From: Clarkia xantiana subsp. parviflora
Taxonomy: Eukaryota; Streptophyta; Magnoliopsida; Myrtales; Onagraceae
DNA length: 64,000 nucleotides
NCBI GenBank assembly: GCA_036873135.1
Contig: JAPTYO010000026.1
Coordinates: 1,964,001 to 2,028,000 of the forward strand
Direction of reading: 5' to 3'
In this document: piece by piece, positions 23,882 through 34,468 of the stretch
Layout: every line of letters begins with the position of its first letter
Position numbering within the stretch: the first letter of the stretch is position 1
Program-made: the position numbers and the translations under genes
Notes under the pieces: model-generated
Seen by the model: only the letters and a program-made list of their open reading frames with translations
Database searches by the model: none
Told to the model about the DNA's origin: nothing

Positions 23882-24124
23882 AACAATTTCAACAGTCAAC
23901 ACTCAACACCCAACTAATTAAGTATACATGTCAACCGCCCTCCCTCAAGGGAAGCTTTCATCTATTTCCTTTCCATCCTTTAATTGTGGAAGAGTGCAAG
24001 TAGCTGCTGATTCCATCTTAATTGTAATCCTTTCGTCTTCTAGTTCATGTCAACTAATTAAGTATTCATCTTTTTTCCTAAATTAATTTAATTCTGCAAG
24101 AAGCTGCTGCTGCTTCTTGAAGTT

Positions 24125-24134
24125 TATATATATA
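24125..24134 (+). promoter_or_regulatory. Putative TATA box of the permease gene
   Basis: TATATATATA lies about 60 bp upstream of the start codon at 24193. Transcription would start near 24160, giving a short leader. AT-rich context makes this tentative. Confidence 0.45.
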
Positions 24135-24192
24135 GTGAGGAGGACGTACGAGAGTGTGAAGAATCAGTGGTAATTCATTGTTAGAGATTGTG

Positions 24193-24836
24193 ATGGGGCG
24201 TCGGGATGGAGAAGAAGGTGGGATCCAGTTGCCAAACAGCACCACCGTGTCTGCTGACTCCGGCCGCACCCGCCTCCAGGAACTGGGCTACAAACAGGAG
24301 CTCAAGCGCGATCTCTCGTAATTAAACTCTCTACCTATATATCTACCTCCCTCTAATTTCTTCTTTTTGAGATGACCAAAATAAAATAAATAATAATAAG
24401 AGTTGAGATTCGTAAAAAAAGACACATGGTTAAAATTCCCAAAATGCATACGGTGTCTTCTTCTAGTTTCATATGTTGTGTGTGTGGCATGACATGGGAT
24501 GAGATGAGAGTGCAGGTTGATGTCAAACTTTGCCTTCTCATTTTCGATAATATCGGTTCTCACCGGAATAACAACATTGTTCAACACGGGGGTGAATTAT
24601 GGAGGAACAGTGTCGATGGTGTATGGTTGGTTTGTGGCGGGAATATTTACAATGGTGGTGGGAACATCAATGGCTGAGATATGCTCATCCTACCCTACTT
24701 CTGGTGGTCTTTACTTTTGGAGTGCAAAGCTTGCTGGTCCCACATGGGCACCTTTTGCCTCCTGGTTGACTGGCTGGTAACTAACGTAACCTATAACCTA
24801 GCTAATCTTCTATTCATTCATTATATTCCTACTATG

Positions 24837-24872
<36 letters not shown>

Positions 24873-27800
24873 TAAATCCCTATCTAGTTTATTTACTAGT
24901 TATATATTATTATATATTCACACCCATCTATGTCTGTCTATCCATCCCTAGTTTTTTTTTTATAAAGTCCATCCCTAGTTAGAGCTACGGACATTACTAT
25001 GTAGGCAATTAATTTAATTTGAACCAACTTTCTTTTTAAGAAATCTAATTCTATTATAAAATTATTTAGGGTACACAATTATTATTATTGTCATATTTTT
25101 TTTGGTAATTTAGTTTAATGATACGATTGCAAGAAGTTTAAACATCATTTAATACTATTACTTTGGATCCATACCCTGCAGGTTCAACATTGTTGGTCAG
25201 GTATTTGGAAGATTTCTCTTTCCTCACTCCTTTATTTAATATAATAATAATAACTTGGATTTTAAAATTGGAAGTTGATGAATAAAATTGGATGCAGTGG
25301 GCTGTAACCACGAGCATAGACTACTCCCTAGCCCAGTTGATTCAGGTGATGATCCTGCTGAGCACTGGAGGAAAGACAGGAGGGGGTTACGATGCATCCA
25401 AGTATGTTGTCATCTGTTTCCATGCTGCTATTTTGCTTCTCCACGCTTCCATCAACAGCCTTCCCATCTCCATTCTCTCTTTCTTCGGCCAGATCGCTGC
25501 TGCATGGAATCTCCTAGGCAAGCAACATTTCATTTCATGGGTTAATAGGTATTTTGGTCCATAATGTTTGACAACTTTTGAGTTTTGATCAATGATGGTT
25601 TTTTTACCTAGTTTTGGTACTATATGTTTGCAGATTTTTTCTAGTTTTGGTCTAACCGTTACATTTCGTCCATTTTTTGACATGTACAAGTCACGTGATC
25701 CACCCTAAACTTTCAATTTTGTTCAATTTAGTCCTCTAATACTTACCTAACCTTTTTTTTGTTCAATTTAGTCCCGAAGTTTCAAAAATTCAATTGGACC
25801 TATTGTCCAATTGTGGTCAATTTTGAAACTTCGGGACTAAATTGAACAAAAAAAAAAAGGTTAAGAAAGTATTAGAGGGACTAAATTTAAAGTTTAGAGT
25901 GGATCACGTGACTTGAACATGTCAAAAAATGGACGGAAAGTAACGGTTAGACCAAAACTAGAAAAAATCTGCAAACATATGATACCAAAACTAGGTAAAA
26001 AAAACATTATTGACCAAAACCCAAAAGTTGTCAAACATCATGAACCAAAAGACCGGTTAATCCTTCATTCATTCATATATTTATTCATTTATTATTTTCG
26101 TCATCCATAAATTTGCTCCAGGTGTTGTACTTCTTATGATTCTTATCCCGCTCGTAACCACTGAAAGGGCAACCCCCGAATTCGTCTTCACCCACTTCAA
26201 CACTGACAGTGCCCAAGGCATCAACAACAAAGCTTATATATTCGTCCTCGGTCTTTTAATGAGCCAGTACACTCTCTCTGGGTATGATGCCTCTGCCCAC
26301 ATGGTACGTACGCCCCTTCGTAACCTCAAATTTCATACCCACCATTTTAAAGTGAGATATGATTTAATCTTTATACTTCGACTCCCCACTCTCACGTCTA
26401 GTGTTCATACGCTCATACTAAAACCTTAAAATGATAATTGAATACACGAGTTGAATTTTTTATCATGCGATACTTGTTTTACTTAATTAAATTGGAGTTT
26501 AACTTAGGGTTGCGTAAATTTAAACCTATCCATTCTAATACCAAGAATGTGGAAGTTTTTAGACGGACCACTTGATGTTAAAGTATGTGACGAATAACTT
26601 CACTCACAAATTTGAGCTTATACCACATAATAATTAAGCTTCAAACTTATAACTTCAATTCTACAACAAACTTATACATTACTATATGTTGACTTCAGTA
26701 TTGCTGACTTTCTTAGTTAGTTAACTAATTAACTTGCTATATATAACTCCCTTGTAACTAAATTTCAAGTAATTGAATGAATCTTTTTTTATCTCTCTGT
26801 ATTACACGGTATCACATCCACTTTCGTTTACGTGATTTCGTTTTGAGTTCCTGATCAGAATTAGTTGATTCGATCAATCCGTTCAATTTCATTATTCAGT
26901 TTCTCTTCGTTTTTATTGGAGTTGATCTAATTGATCAATTATTCACTTCATTCTTGATCAGAGCTTCCGATTGATCATTCTTTGCTTCGTGATTCTTGAT
27001 TTCGTTCTCTCTTAGCGGATATGTATTCTTCGACTTGGAGATTCATGGTAGACATTACGACTGAAGATCCGTTGTACTTGCAACCTGCTAACACCACATG
27101 CACGGTGCTAATTCCTTTTCAACTGATCGGTTCATCCAATTATCATATTTGGAGCACATCTATCAAGGAGGGAATGCTTATGAAGAGCAAGATTGGTTTT
27201 AACGATGGCACTTGAACTAGAGAGTCGGTATTGACTATGCAAAGGACTAAATGAGATTGAGCCAATGCCATTGTCAAAGCTTGGCTTCGCAACTCTGCTT
27301 CTAAGAAGGTTTGCAGGCTCCTCATGTCCTTATATGGGCTAAAGCAGGCGTCGAAACAATGGAATATAAAACTAACAAAGACTCTCTTATCTGCAGGATA
27401 TGTTCAAAGAAAATCATATTACTCTATTTTCAGTAAATCTCAGGGTCAACATAGAGTATTCCTCTTAGTTTACGTCGATGGCTTGCTTATTACAGGCTCT
27501 TCCTCTACTTTAGTTGACCAACTGAAGGCCACCCTTGATAGCCATTTCAAACTCAAAGATCTTGGTAATCTGAGACACTTCTTGGGTTTGGAGATAGCAA
27601 GATCAAAGGCATGCTTGGTTATTACTAAAAGGAAATATGTTATGGAGCTTATTCTTGATGCAGGCATGGGAGTTGCTCAAACCTTCGCTACACCAATGAA
27701 GTTCAATGCAAAGTTTACCAATGCTAATTATGAAAAAGGAGGTGCTCTCAACATATCAGATACCTTCTCAACATATCAGATACCTTACTTGAAGATACAG

Positions 27801-30800
27801 AATCATACATGCGTTTTGTGGGAAAATTTCTAAACTTGACTTTAACTCAATCTGATATTGCATTTGCAGTTCAAAGGTTGATTCAGTTTGTGACTTACCC
27901 GAAGAAGTCACACCATGATGGTGCACTAAGAGTGTGAAGTATATCAAAGAGTCTCCAGGACAATGCCTCTTATTTTTATTAACAAATGATCTATAACTAT
28001 CTATCTTTTGTGACTCTTATTGAGCCTCTTGCCCATTCAACAGAAAATATTTTGTTAGCATCTATTCTCTCAACACTAACAAACGGATTAAAAGAAAGCA
28101 ATAAAGAACAAAAGATTTAATGTGGTTCGGTCAACGCGACCTACGTCCACGGGCAAATGAGGAGCACCACTTCACTAGCACAATCAACACCGGAGGGTTA
28201 CAAGACGAGACATCATAGAGCACTCACTCTCACAATACATGTAGAGACCTATTACACATTGCTCCAAACACTAAACACTCGCCTTAACAAACTCAAACCC
28301 TAACACACAAGGACTCACGCCCCTCTGTTGATTACTCTCGGCTGCTAGCACTCCATGCTCTGTTGTTTTTTTGATCTAACCCTACACACACATATATATA
28401 TATACACACATATATTACATAGTCAAGTTGTTACCTAAAATAGCTAATGGGCTAACTAACCCAAATTCAAGACAAAACCCAACAATCTCCACCTTTGTCT
28501 TGAATTTTCATAGCTCCACCTTGACTTGTATTCTCCACGGCTCCACCTTGACTTGCGTGCTCCATGGTCCGCTACCTCCTTTTCCAAGGCCTCCGACAGG
28601 CCTAACACGATCTTCTCAAGATCCTAACCGAGCTCAAACGTTGCTCGGTCTTAGCTTTCGCTACACTGAGGCAACATGCCTCCAAGTCTTCAAACTTGAC
28701 CAGTCTCCTGTCCCTGTCCCGGACGAACCGATCGGGAGTAGAAACAACATGCTCTTTCTAACCAGAAGAGCAACCAACCTCCAACTCCACCTTCTTCAAG
28801 ACACTATGTCTTCCCATATCATTATCCGTCAACAACATGTAGTTTAACGAAGGTGAATACCTGTCTGTTGGCCTGGTAGTCCTGGATGATCTCCTCAACA
28901 CCTACCCAGGTTTTACCGGATCTACCTCTGACTCGATCTCCGGCTCCCTTGGGGTCTTCGCGAAACTGACTTGTTTCTTCTTCCCCGTAACAGAGCTTTC
29001 ACAGAGTCCCCTGTCAACACACTTCGGGCCCTATAAAGCTCCTTTCTTCACCAGCATCTTCATTCCTTTAACACTCATATGTCTGGATGCACTCTTCTAA
29101 ATAGCAGCCGCGTTTACACACCCTTCAATGGTGTACAAGGTTACAGATTTAAGGCCCCGTGCTACAACCATAGCACCCTTCTATATCATCCACGAACCAT
29201 TCCCAAACCCTGCTGCATAACCTGTGCGATTCAACTGACCAACCGAGATCAGATTCTTCTTGAGACCAAGAATGTACCTGACATCTTCCAATGTCCACTG
29301 ATTTCCCGCTGTACTGTGAATGCAGACATTCCCCATTCCTTCGATCTCCAACACCGTGTTGTCTGCAAGATTCACCTTTCCAAACTTTCCTGACTTGAAA
29401 TTTCGGAACAACTTCTTGCTCAGAGACGAATGAAAAGACGCTCCATAATCCACAATCCAGGATTCAAGTGAGCTGTCCACACTGAGGGTTAACACGTCCC
29501 CAATGTTTACTGCTGAGTTCATAGAATCACTATCATAGCCAGGTTTGTGATTCTTCTTGTTTGACTTCGGAAAATAAGATCGATAGTGGCCTTATTCACC
29601 ACAATTCCAACATTATCCTTGTGGTCTTCCTCTGTTTCTAGATTTTGAGCGTCCATGCTGATTAGAACCCTTTGATTTACTTCTCCCCCTTCTGTCAACA
29701 CTGAAATCACTTCCTGATGACTCACCAATTTCTCTTTTACGAATGCTTTCGCTAAGAACGTCTCGGATTTCATCAAACTTCAGCTTCTCAGATCCATGGG
29801 AACTACTAACTGCGGAAACAATAGTATCCCACGACTCGGGCAGAGATGACAACAAAATCAAAGCTTTAACCTCATCCTCAAAATTAGTCTCAACAGAACT
29901 CAGTTGCGACACAATCATATTAAAAACATTAATATGTTCAGCAACAGAACCATCTTCAACCATCTGTAAATTGAACAATCTACGCATTAGATATACCTTG
30001 TTCCTCGCTGATGGTTTCTCGTACATGTTCGCCAACGCCTTCAACATGCCTGCCGTCGATGTCTCCTTGACGATGTTGAACGCAACGTTCTTGGACAAGC
30101 ACAACCAGATATGCCCTAGAGCTTGTTGATCCTTGAGCTTCAACTGTTGCTCTGTCATGGATTCCGGTTTCTCCCCAGATAAGGGCTCGTACAGATCTTT
30201 ATGGTACAGAAAATCTTCAATCTTCATCTTCCAGAAACCAAAATCGCTTCCATCGAACTTCTCTAATCCAACCTTCGACAACTCCATCTTCAGTGATCGT
30301 GTTGAATCTCCTTAACTCTAATACCAGTTGTTAGGATCCATTCTCTCAACACTAACAAACGGATTAAAAGAAAGCAATAAAGAACACATGATTTAACGTG
30401 GTTCGGTCAACGCGACCTACGTCCACGGACAAAGGAGGAGCGCCACATCACTAGCACAATCAATAGCGGAAGGTTACAAGATGAGACCACATAGAGCACT
30501 CACTCTCACAATACATGTAGAGACCTATTACACATTGCTCCAAACACTAAACACTCGCCTAAACAAACTCAAACCCTAACACACAAGGACTCACGCCCCT
30601 CTGTTGATTACTCTCGGCTGCTAGTACTCCATGCTCTGTTGTTTTTTGATCTAACCCTACACACACATATATATATATAATCACAGACCTCACCGCCTTT
30701 GTCTATATTATATATATATACTAATCAAAAACCTAATCGCCTTAAACTATATATATTATATAAATAATATATATAATCAGCTATATAATCAATCTGCCGA

Positions 30801-32545
30801 TATATATATACATATATATATACATATATATATTACATAGTCAAGTTGTTACCTAAAATAGCTAATGGGCTAACTAACCCAAATTCAAGACAAAACCCAA
30901 CATCTTTGTCAGCCTACTATGTCAAGTTGGGTATGCAATGATTGGCTGGAAAGTTAAGAAGATGGAGATAGTTTCTGTATCAAGCGTAGAGGCCGAATAC
31001 AAAAGCCTAAGAGAAGCTACTTCGGAGGCTATTTGGTTAAAGCGTATTTTACAAACTTGAATTCAAAATGGATGCTCCAACTCCTCGGTAATTCGACAGC
31101 AAATATGCGGTTCAAATGGTGAAGAATCCTATCTATCATGAACGTACAGAGCAGATCGATTTAGATTGCCATTTAACACGTGATTGTATTCAGAACGTCA
31201 CGATTTGTGTCTATTACGTTGATTCGTCTCACCAACTAGAAAATCTGTTGACTAAGGCTCTAAGAATATCTCAGCGCGAAGCTTTATTGTGCCATTACAT
31301 GATAGTTGATATCTTCAAAGATAGAGCATCAAAGGAAGAAGAGAAGAAGAAAGAAATGGAGGGAGTGTAGATTATTATACGTTGACTTTAGTGTTGTTGA
31401 CTTTCTTAGTTAGTTGACTAACTAACTTGCTATATATAACTCCCTCAAGTAATATAATGAATCATTTTTCATCTTCAATCTATGTCTCTGTAATACAAAA
31501 CTCACTAACATATTTGACCAATATTGTATTGTGCTAATTTTGTAGACAGAGGAAACCAAAGATGCAGACATGAATGGTCCCAAAGGAATTATAAGTAGCA
31601 TCCTCATATCCATCATATTTGGTTGGGGATACCTCATCGGAGTCACTTTTGCAGTCACCGATATCCCTTACCTGCTCAGCGAAGACAATGATGCTGGTGG
31701 ATACGCTATCGCCCAAGTGTTTTACATGGCCTTCAAGAGCCGATACGGCAGTGGAGTGGGCGGTATTGTCTGCTTGGGTGTTGTTGCAGTTGCAATATTT
31801 TTCTGTGGCATGAGCTCCATTACAAGCAATTCCAGGTATTTTCTCCTTAATTATATATAATTTGGTAATTAATATTTGATTCTCATTCATCTCTAGCTAA
31901 TTGATTGATCAGGATGGCTTATGCGTTCTCAAGAGACGGTGCAATGCCATTGTCATCACTATGGCACAAAGTAAACAAGCATGAAGTTCCCATTAATGCA
32001 GTTTGGCTCTCTGCTTTCATAGCCTTCTGCATGGCACTCACAGTATGAACACAACTAATTTTCTCCTATTTATCTACCTACCTCTTCAAGCACATTGCAA
32101 AATAATATGTATATAGGAAAGTATATTAACTGCACATTAGTGTTAATTAACAATTAATATTGAAACAAACTTGATAAATTGAATTTTACAGTCCTTGGGA
32201 AGCCTGGTGGCATTTGAAGCAATGGTATCGATAGCAACCATAGGGTTGTACATCGCATATGCACTTCCAATCTTATTGAGGGTAACACTTGCACGAAAAT
32301 CCTTTATTCCGGGGCCATTCAATCTTGGTGGATGGGGAGTGATGGTGGGATGGATTGCGGTGATTTGGGTTGCAATAATCACAGTGTTGTTCTCCCTCCC
32401 AGTTTCATATCCGGTTACCTCTGACACACTCAACTACACACCCGTGGCGGTCGGGGGATTACTGTTTCTTACGGTGTCAGCTTGGATTTTCAATGCGCGT
32501 CACTGGTTCAAAGGTCCTATAACTAACGTCGATACATCACCTTAG
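24193..32545 (+). CDS. BAT1: BAT1/GABP-like amino-acid (GABA) permease, 8 exons, intact
   Basis: A membrane transporter of the APC superfamily. Arabidopsis BAT1/GABP moves amino acids including GABA, and mitochondrial targeting has been reported for it. Exons: 24193-24317, 24516-24776, 25182-25200, 25298-25517, 26122-26303, 31546-31835, 31913-32042, 32192-32545. They sum to 1,581 nt with all phases consistent, giving 526 residues, close to the Arabidopsis homologue. Family hallmarks: NFAFSFSIISVLTG from residue 46, SSYPTSGGLYFW at 99-110, GYDASAHM at 262-269, RMAYAFSRDGAMP at 366-378, and hydrophobic segments throughout, as in a 12-TM carrier. Exon 3 is only 19 nt. Intron 4 uses a GC donor (25518-25519). 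Intron 5 (26304-31545) holds nested Copia elements. No stop or frameshift is seen, so the gene is probably functional. Confidence 0.93.
24841..24871 (+). repeat. (TAA)n microsatellite in intron 2
   Basis: About ten uninterrupted TAA units, about 65 bp after the exon 2 donor. Confidence 0.9.
25539..26063. mobile_element. Fold-back MITE filling intron 4
   Basis: A ~525-bp near-palindrome with ~250-bp arms. TATTTTGGTCCATAATGTTT near the left end matches the complement of the right end, and TTCAATTTAGTCCCGAAGTT meets its complement near the centre. The outer ends read GGTTAATA and GGATTAAC. Flanks are rich in TTCAT repeats, so a 9-bp MULE-type duplication is possible but imperfect. It lies in the transcribed strand of the permease, 21 bp after the exon 4 donor. 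Confidence 0.82.
26304..26667 (+). other. Intron 5, 5' portion
   Basis: Intronic AT-rich DNA between the exon 5 donor and the Copia insertion. Nothing else is seen. Confidence 0.7.
26673..26806 (+). repeat. 5' LTR of Copia A
   Basis: 134 bp ending CTGTATTACA. Shares GACTTTCTTAGTTAGTT and AACTTGCTATATATAACTCC with the 3' LTR. Confidence 0.85.
27021..27215 (+). pseudogene. Copia A gag fragment
   Basis: About 65 codons resembling the N-terminus of plant Copia gag (EDPLYLQPANT, QLIGSSNYHIWSTS, KIGFNDGT). It stops at 27213-27215, and the rest of gag, the protease and the integrase are absent; RT sequence starts about 100 bp later. Confidence 0.75.
27324..27960 (+). pseudogene. Copia A reverse transcriptase fragment
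   Basis: The open part (27324-27833) contains SLYGLKQASKQW, then YVDGLLITG, where the catalytic YVDD has become YVDG, and FKLKDLGNLRHFLGLEIA. A 20-bp tandem duplication near 27746-27786 shifts the frame. Further RT-RNase H connection is readable to about 27960. It cannot make an active enzyme. Confidence 0.82.
28053..28484 (-). repeat. 3' LTR of Copia B
   Basis: 432 bp. It matches the 5' LTR but lacks its ~140-bp AT-rich expansion. Confidence 0.88.
29181..30287 (-). pseudogene. Copia B gag and protease remnant
   Basis: The gag frame 29613-30287 starts MELSKVGLEKFDGSDFGFWK and contains the usual UBN2-type gag core (LPESWDTIVSAVSS), ending in an RS-rich tail. The CCHC knuckle is degraded and crossed by frameshifts (29519-29640). 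The protease block 29181-29522 has WIVDYGASFH where active enzymes have DSG, so the catalytic triad is lost. The gag part could still be made; it is otherwise a relic. Confidence 0.85.
30329..30902 (-). repeat. 5' LTR of Copia B, with AT expansion
   Basis: 574 bp. Relative to the other LTR it has an extra TATA/CATATATA-rich stretch at about 30676-30820. Confidence 0.88.
30920..31370 (+). pseudogene. Copia A RNase H fragment
   Basis: Continues the pol frame interrupted at about 28050: VSVSSVEAEYKSLREATSEA matches the Copia RNase H motif, followed by broken C-terminal sequence with HERTEQIDLDCH. Several stops are present. Confidence 0.8.
31366..31497 (+). repeat. 3' LTR of Copia A
   Basis: 132 bp, starting TGTAGATTATTA and ending GTAATACA, 48 bp before exon 6. 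Confidence 0.85.
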
Positions 32546-33161
32546 GCTCTTTGTTTCTTCACACTATTAACTAGTTTCTTTTAATTATTGGATAATTTGT
32601 TTCTTGATGGAATTGTAATGATATATAGTTTAAACCATGAAAACTAACTACTTACATGTTTTGAAAAATACTCCTTAACAGGTTTATGTTGTTACGCTCG
32701 TTATTATTGGGCTTTGTTGGATCCTGATGAATGTGATTTAGTTGCGCTATGTTGCTAGACAGCGTCCAAACATGTAAAAATGGTTAAATCAGATCGTGTC
32801 TCATTAATTTCTTGTGATACTTAAATATGAGTGTGTAGAGATGTCAATGTAAATTATGAAGAAAGTAAAATGAGTATTTATAGGTATGAGTTATAACCAG
32901 GGTTTGAACTATGGTAGTCTTCATAGTACCTAACTATGGTTTCTCAAGTTGACTTTAACTTTTACGGGATGTACCTTCTCATTTTCTTGTAATTGTCCCT
33001 CTGTACATTGCCAAAGTACAAAGCAGCCAATGTCGGGTCTTACGTGTAAACATGGTGTTGGGCGCCGTAAATGGAAACCCATTATACGTATATGTTATCT
33101 AAGTTAATTAGGTACATATCACATTAGGGTATTGGGCCAAACCCAAATCCCAATTGACATT
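32546..33161. other. 3' flank of the permease gene
   Basis: AT-rich 3' UTR and intergenic DNA. No canonical AATAAA was found close to the stop codon. Nothing else is recognised. Confidence 0.5.
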
Positions 33162-33676
33162 CACTACAAGAAACTAGGGTCAATTAACATGAACTTTGAC
33201 ACGGGGCTGGTTCTCGTGTCAAATTGCGACGACATTTAATACGATTTCGACACGCTGACATTTAAAACGACCTTTGACACGGTTAAAAGCCTCGTGTCAA
33301 ACTGACGGTCTTTAACACGAACCTGACACCTGCATAATGACACGACCTAAGTTCGTGTATAAATCGTGTAGGAAATAGTGTTTCACACAACTGTGAGTCG
33401 AATTTGATCACAAGAGGCAAAAAAAGTTGTACTAAATGAATATTAAAAATTAAGGTGAACGGGTTCGAATTGTTGACCTGCTATTAAGCTAATTACTGGC
33501 AGCATTACCACTTAGCTAAACTGACTATTATGGTTTTTATTGCTGAAAAAGTTCAATACTGTATATTAGAACAAGAGTATAACAACTTAACAAAAAGTCT
33601 CAATTTAACAGAGAGTTCATTCGCCACTTGTTCTGTTCATCTGCAACCTAACAAAGAACTCGGCCAACATCTTCTT
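33162..33676 (+). other. CACTA 5' terminal and subterminal region
   Basis: Starts CACTACAAGAAACTAGGG. Repeated GACACG, CGTGTCAAA and TTTGACACG words are typical transposase-binding subterminal repeats. A tRNA-like word GGGTTCGAATTG occurs near 33460 but no tRNA fold is supported. Confidence 0.78.
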
Positions 33677-34414
33677 TGATGGGTTCCGATGTAATCGTTA
33701 GCTCCGTTAACAGTCAATAGACGGCGAGTAAGTCCAGTAGGCCTCGTGAAAGACTGGGAAGGCCCAAAAGCCCAGTATGAAGGGTCCCGACTTTAACAGT
33801 CTCGATTTTTGAGCTGAATGCTCCCGACAAGAAGCCTCTGAGTAGGTCCCGATATGCCTTTGTAAAGGCCCCGATAATAAAGCCCCGCGGAGGCTGGACC
33901 TGTCTCGTGAGACAAAGGGTCCTGGGTGGTGACCTAGAATGAGATAACTCTGGAGTCCCCTACAGGAGTTAGGACTTGTGATCAGAGGATAAGACCGAGA
34001 AACCAGCCTACTAGATAGAGTAGTGGGGAGACGGTTAAGATATAGATAACCTCCCCCGAGATACGCAGGGTGTGCCCGAGATACGCGGAGTATGGGCGAG
34101 ATACGCGGAGCGTGGGGCGAGATACACGGAATCCCGAACAAGATATACGGAATCATGGGTAAAACGGCCAGCCACAGTCACAGGTAACTGAGTAACTTCC
34201 CCTCCTATATAAAGGAGGAAGTTACCTCAGAAAACACATTCTCTAATAGGAACTTAGACTACTGCTTACCACCCCATTGATCACATACTCATTTAAGCAT
34301 CAGAGAGGGATTCTGGGTCACCACCCAGGTCATCCCCTTTTGCAGGATTACGCGGAACCCAGGAGTTCGAGCTTTCCGTCAAGAACGTAACGGAGCTTCG
34401 CTCGTGATCCAACA
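33677..34414 (+). repeat. 5' LTR of the Tat element
   Basis: 738 bp, TGATGGGTTCCG to GATCCAACA. It holds an array of ~21-bp CGAGATACGCGG units (about 34056-34150) and a TATATAAAG box at 34206-34214 framed by CCTCC and GGAGG. Confidence 0.95.
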
Positions 34415-34432
34415 TTGGCGCCGTCTGTGGGA
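34415..34432 (+). other. Primer-binding site of the Tat element
   Basis: TTGGCGCCGTCTGTGGGA follows the 5' LTR directly. The GGCGCC core is usual for this lineage; the tRNA is probably of the Asp type, but this was not checked. Confidence 0.75.
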
Positions 34433-34468
34433 AGTGAACGAAAAGCCAAAATAGTTTCTACCCGATCA

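Larger units (their letters stand above)
28053..30902 (-). mobile_element. Copia element B, nested in Copia A, non-autonomous
   Basis: A minus-strand element with LTRs at 28053-28484 and 30329-30902. The flanking 5-mers TATTT and TCTTT are a probable target duplication with one change. A primer site (TGGTATTAGAG on the minus strand) lies next to the 5' LTR and a purine tract (AAAGGTGGAGAT) next to the 3' LTR. Gag and protease remain; integrase and RT are deleted. A remnant of the integrase-RT linker (RRSSRTTRPTDRYSPSLNY) lies near 28850-28920. Confidence 0.9.
26673..31497 (+). mobile_element. Copia element A in permease intron 5, decayed
   Basis: LTRs at 26673-26806 and 31366-31497 are clearly related but diverged. 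The target duplication AAACT occurs at 26668-26672 and 31498-31502. A degraded primer site (GGTATCAC) follows the 5' LTR, and a purine tract (ATGGAGGGAG) precedes the 3' LTR. Gag is cut to a short fragment; protease and integrase are deleted; RT and RNase H remain in pieces. A second Copia element is inserted at 28053-30902. It lies in the same orientation as the host gene. Confidence 0.92.

Noticed and set aside
25540..25560. GT donor at 25549 for permease intron 4
   Set aside because: It lies inside the MITE and would shift the frame into exon 5.
33440..33535. tRNA gene or SINE head (GGTTCGAATTG, CTTAGCTAAAC)
   Set aside because: Box-like words are present, but no cloverleaf, correct spacing, tail or duplication could be seen.
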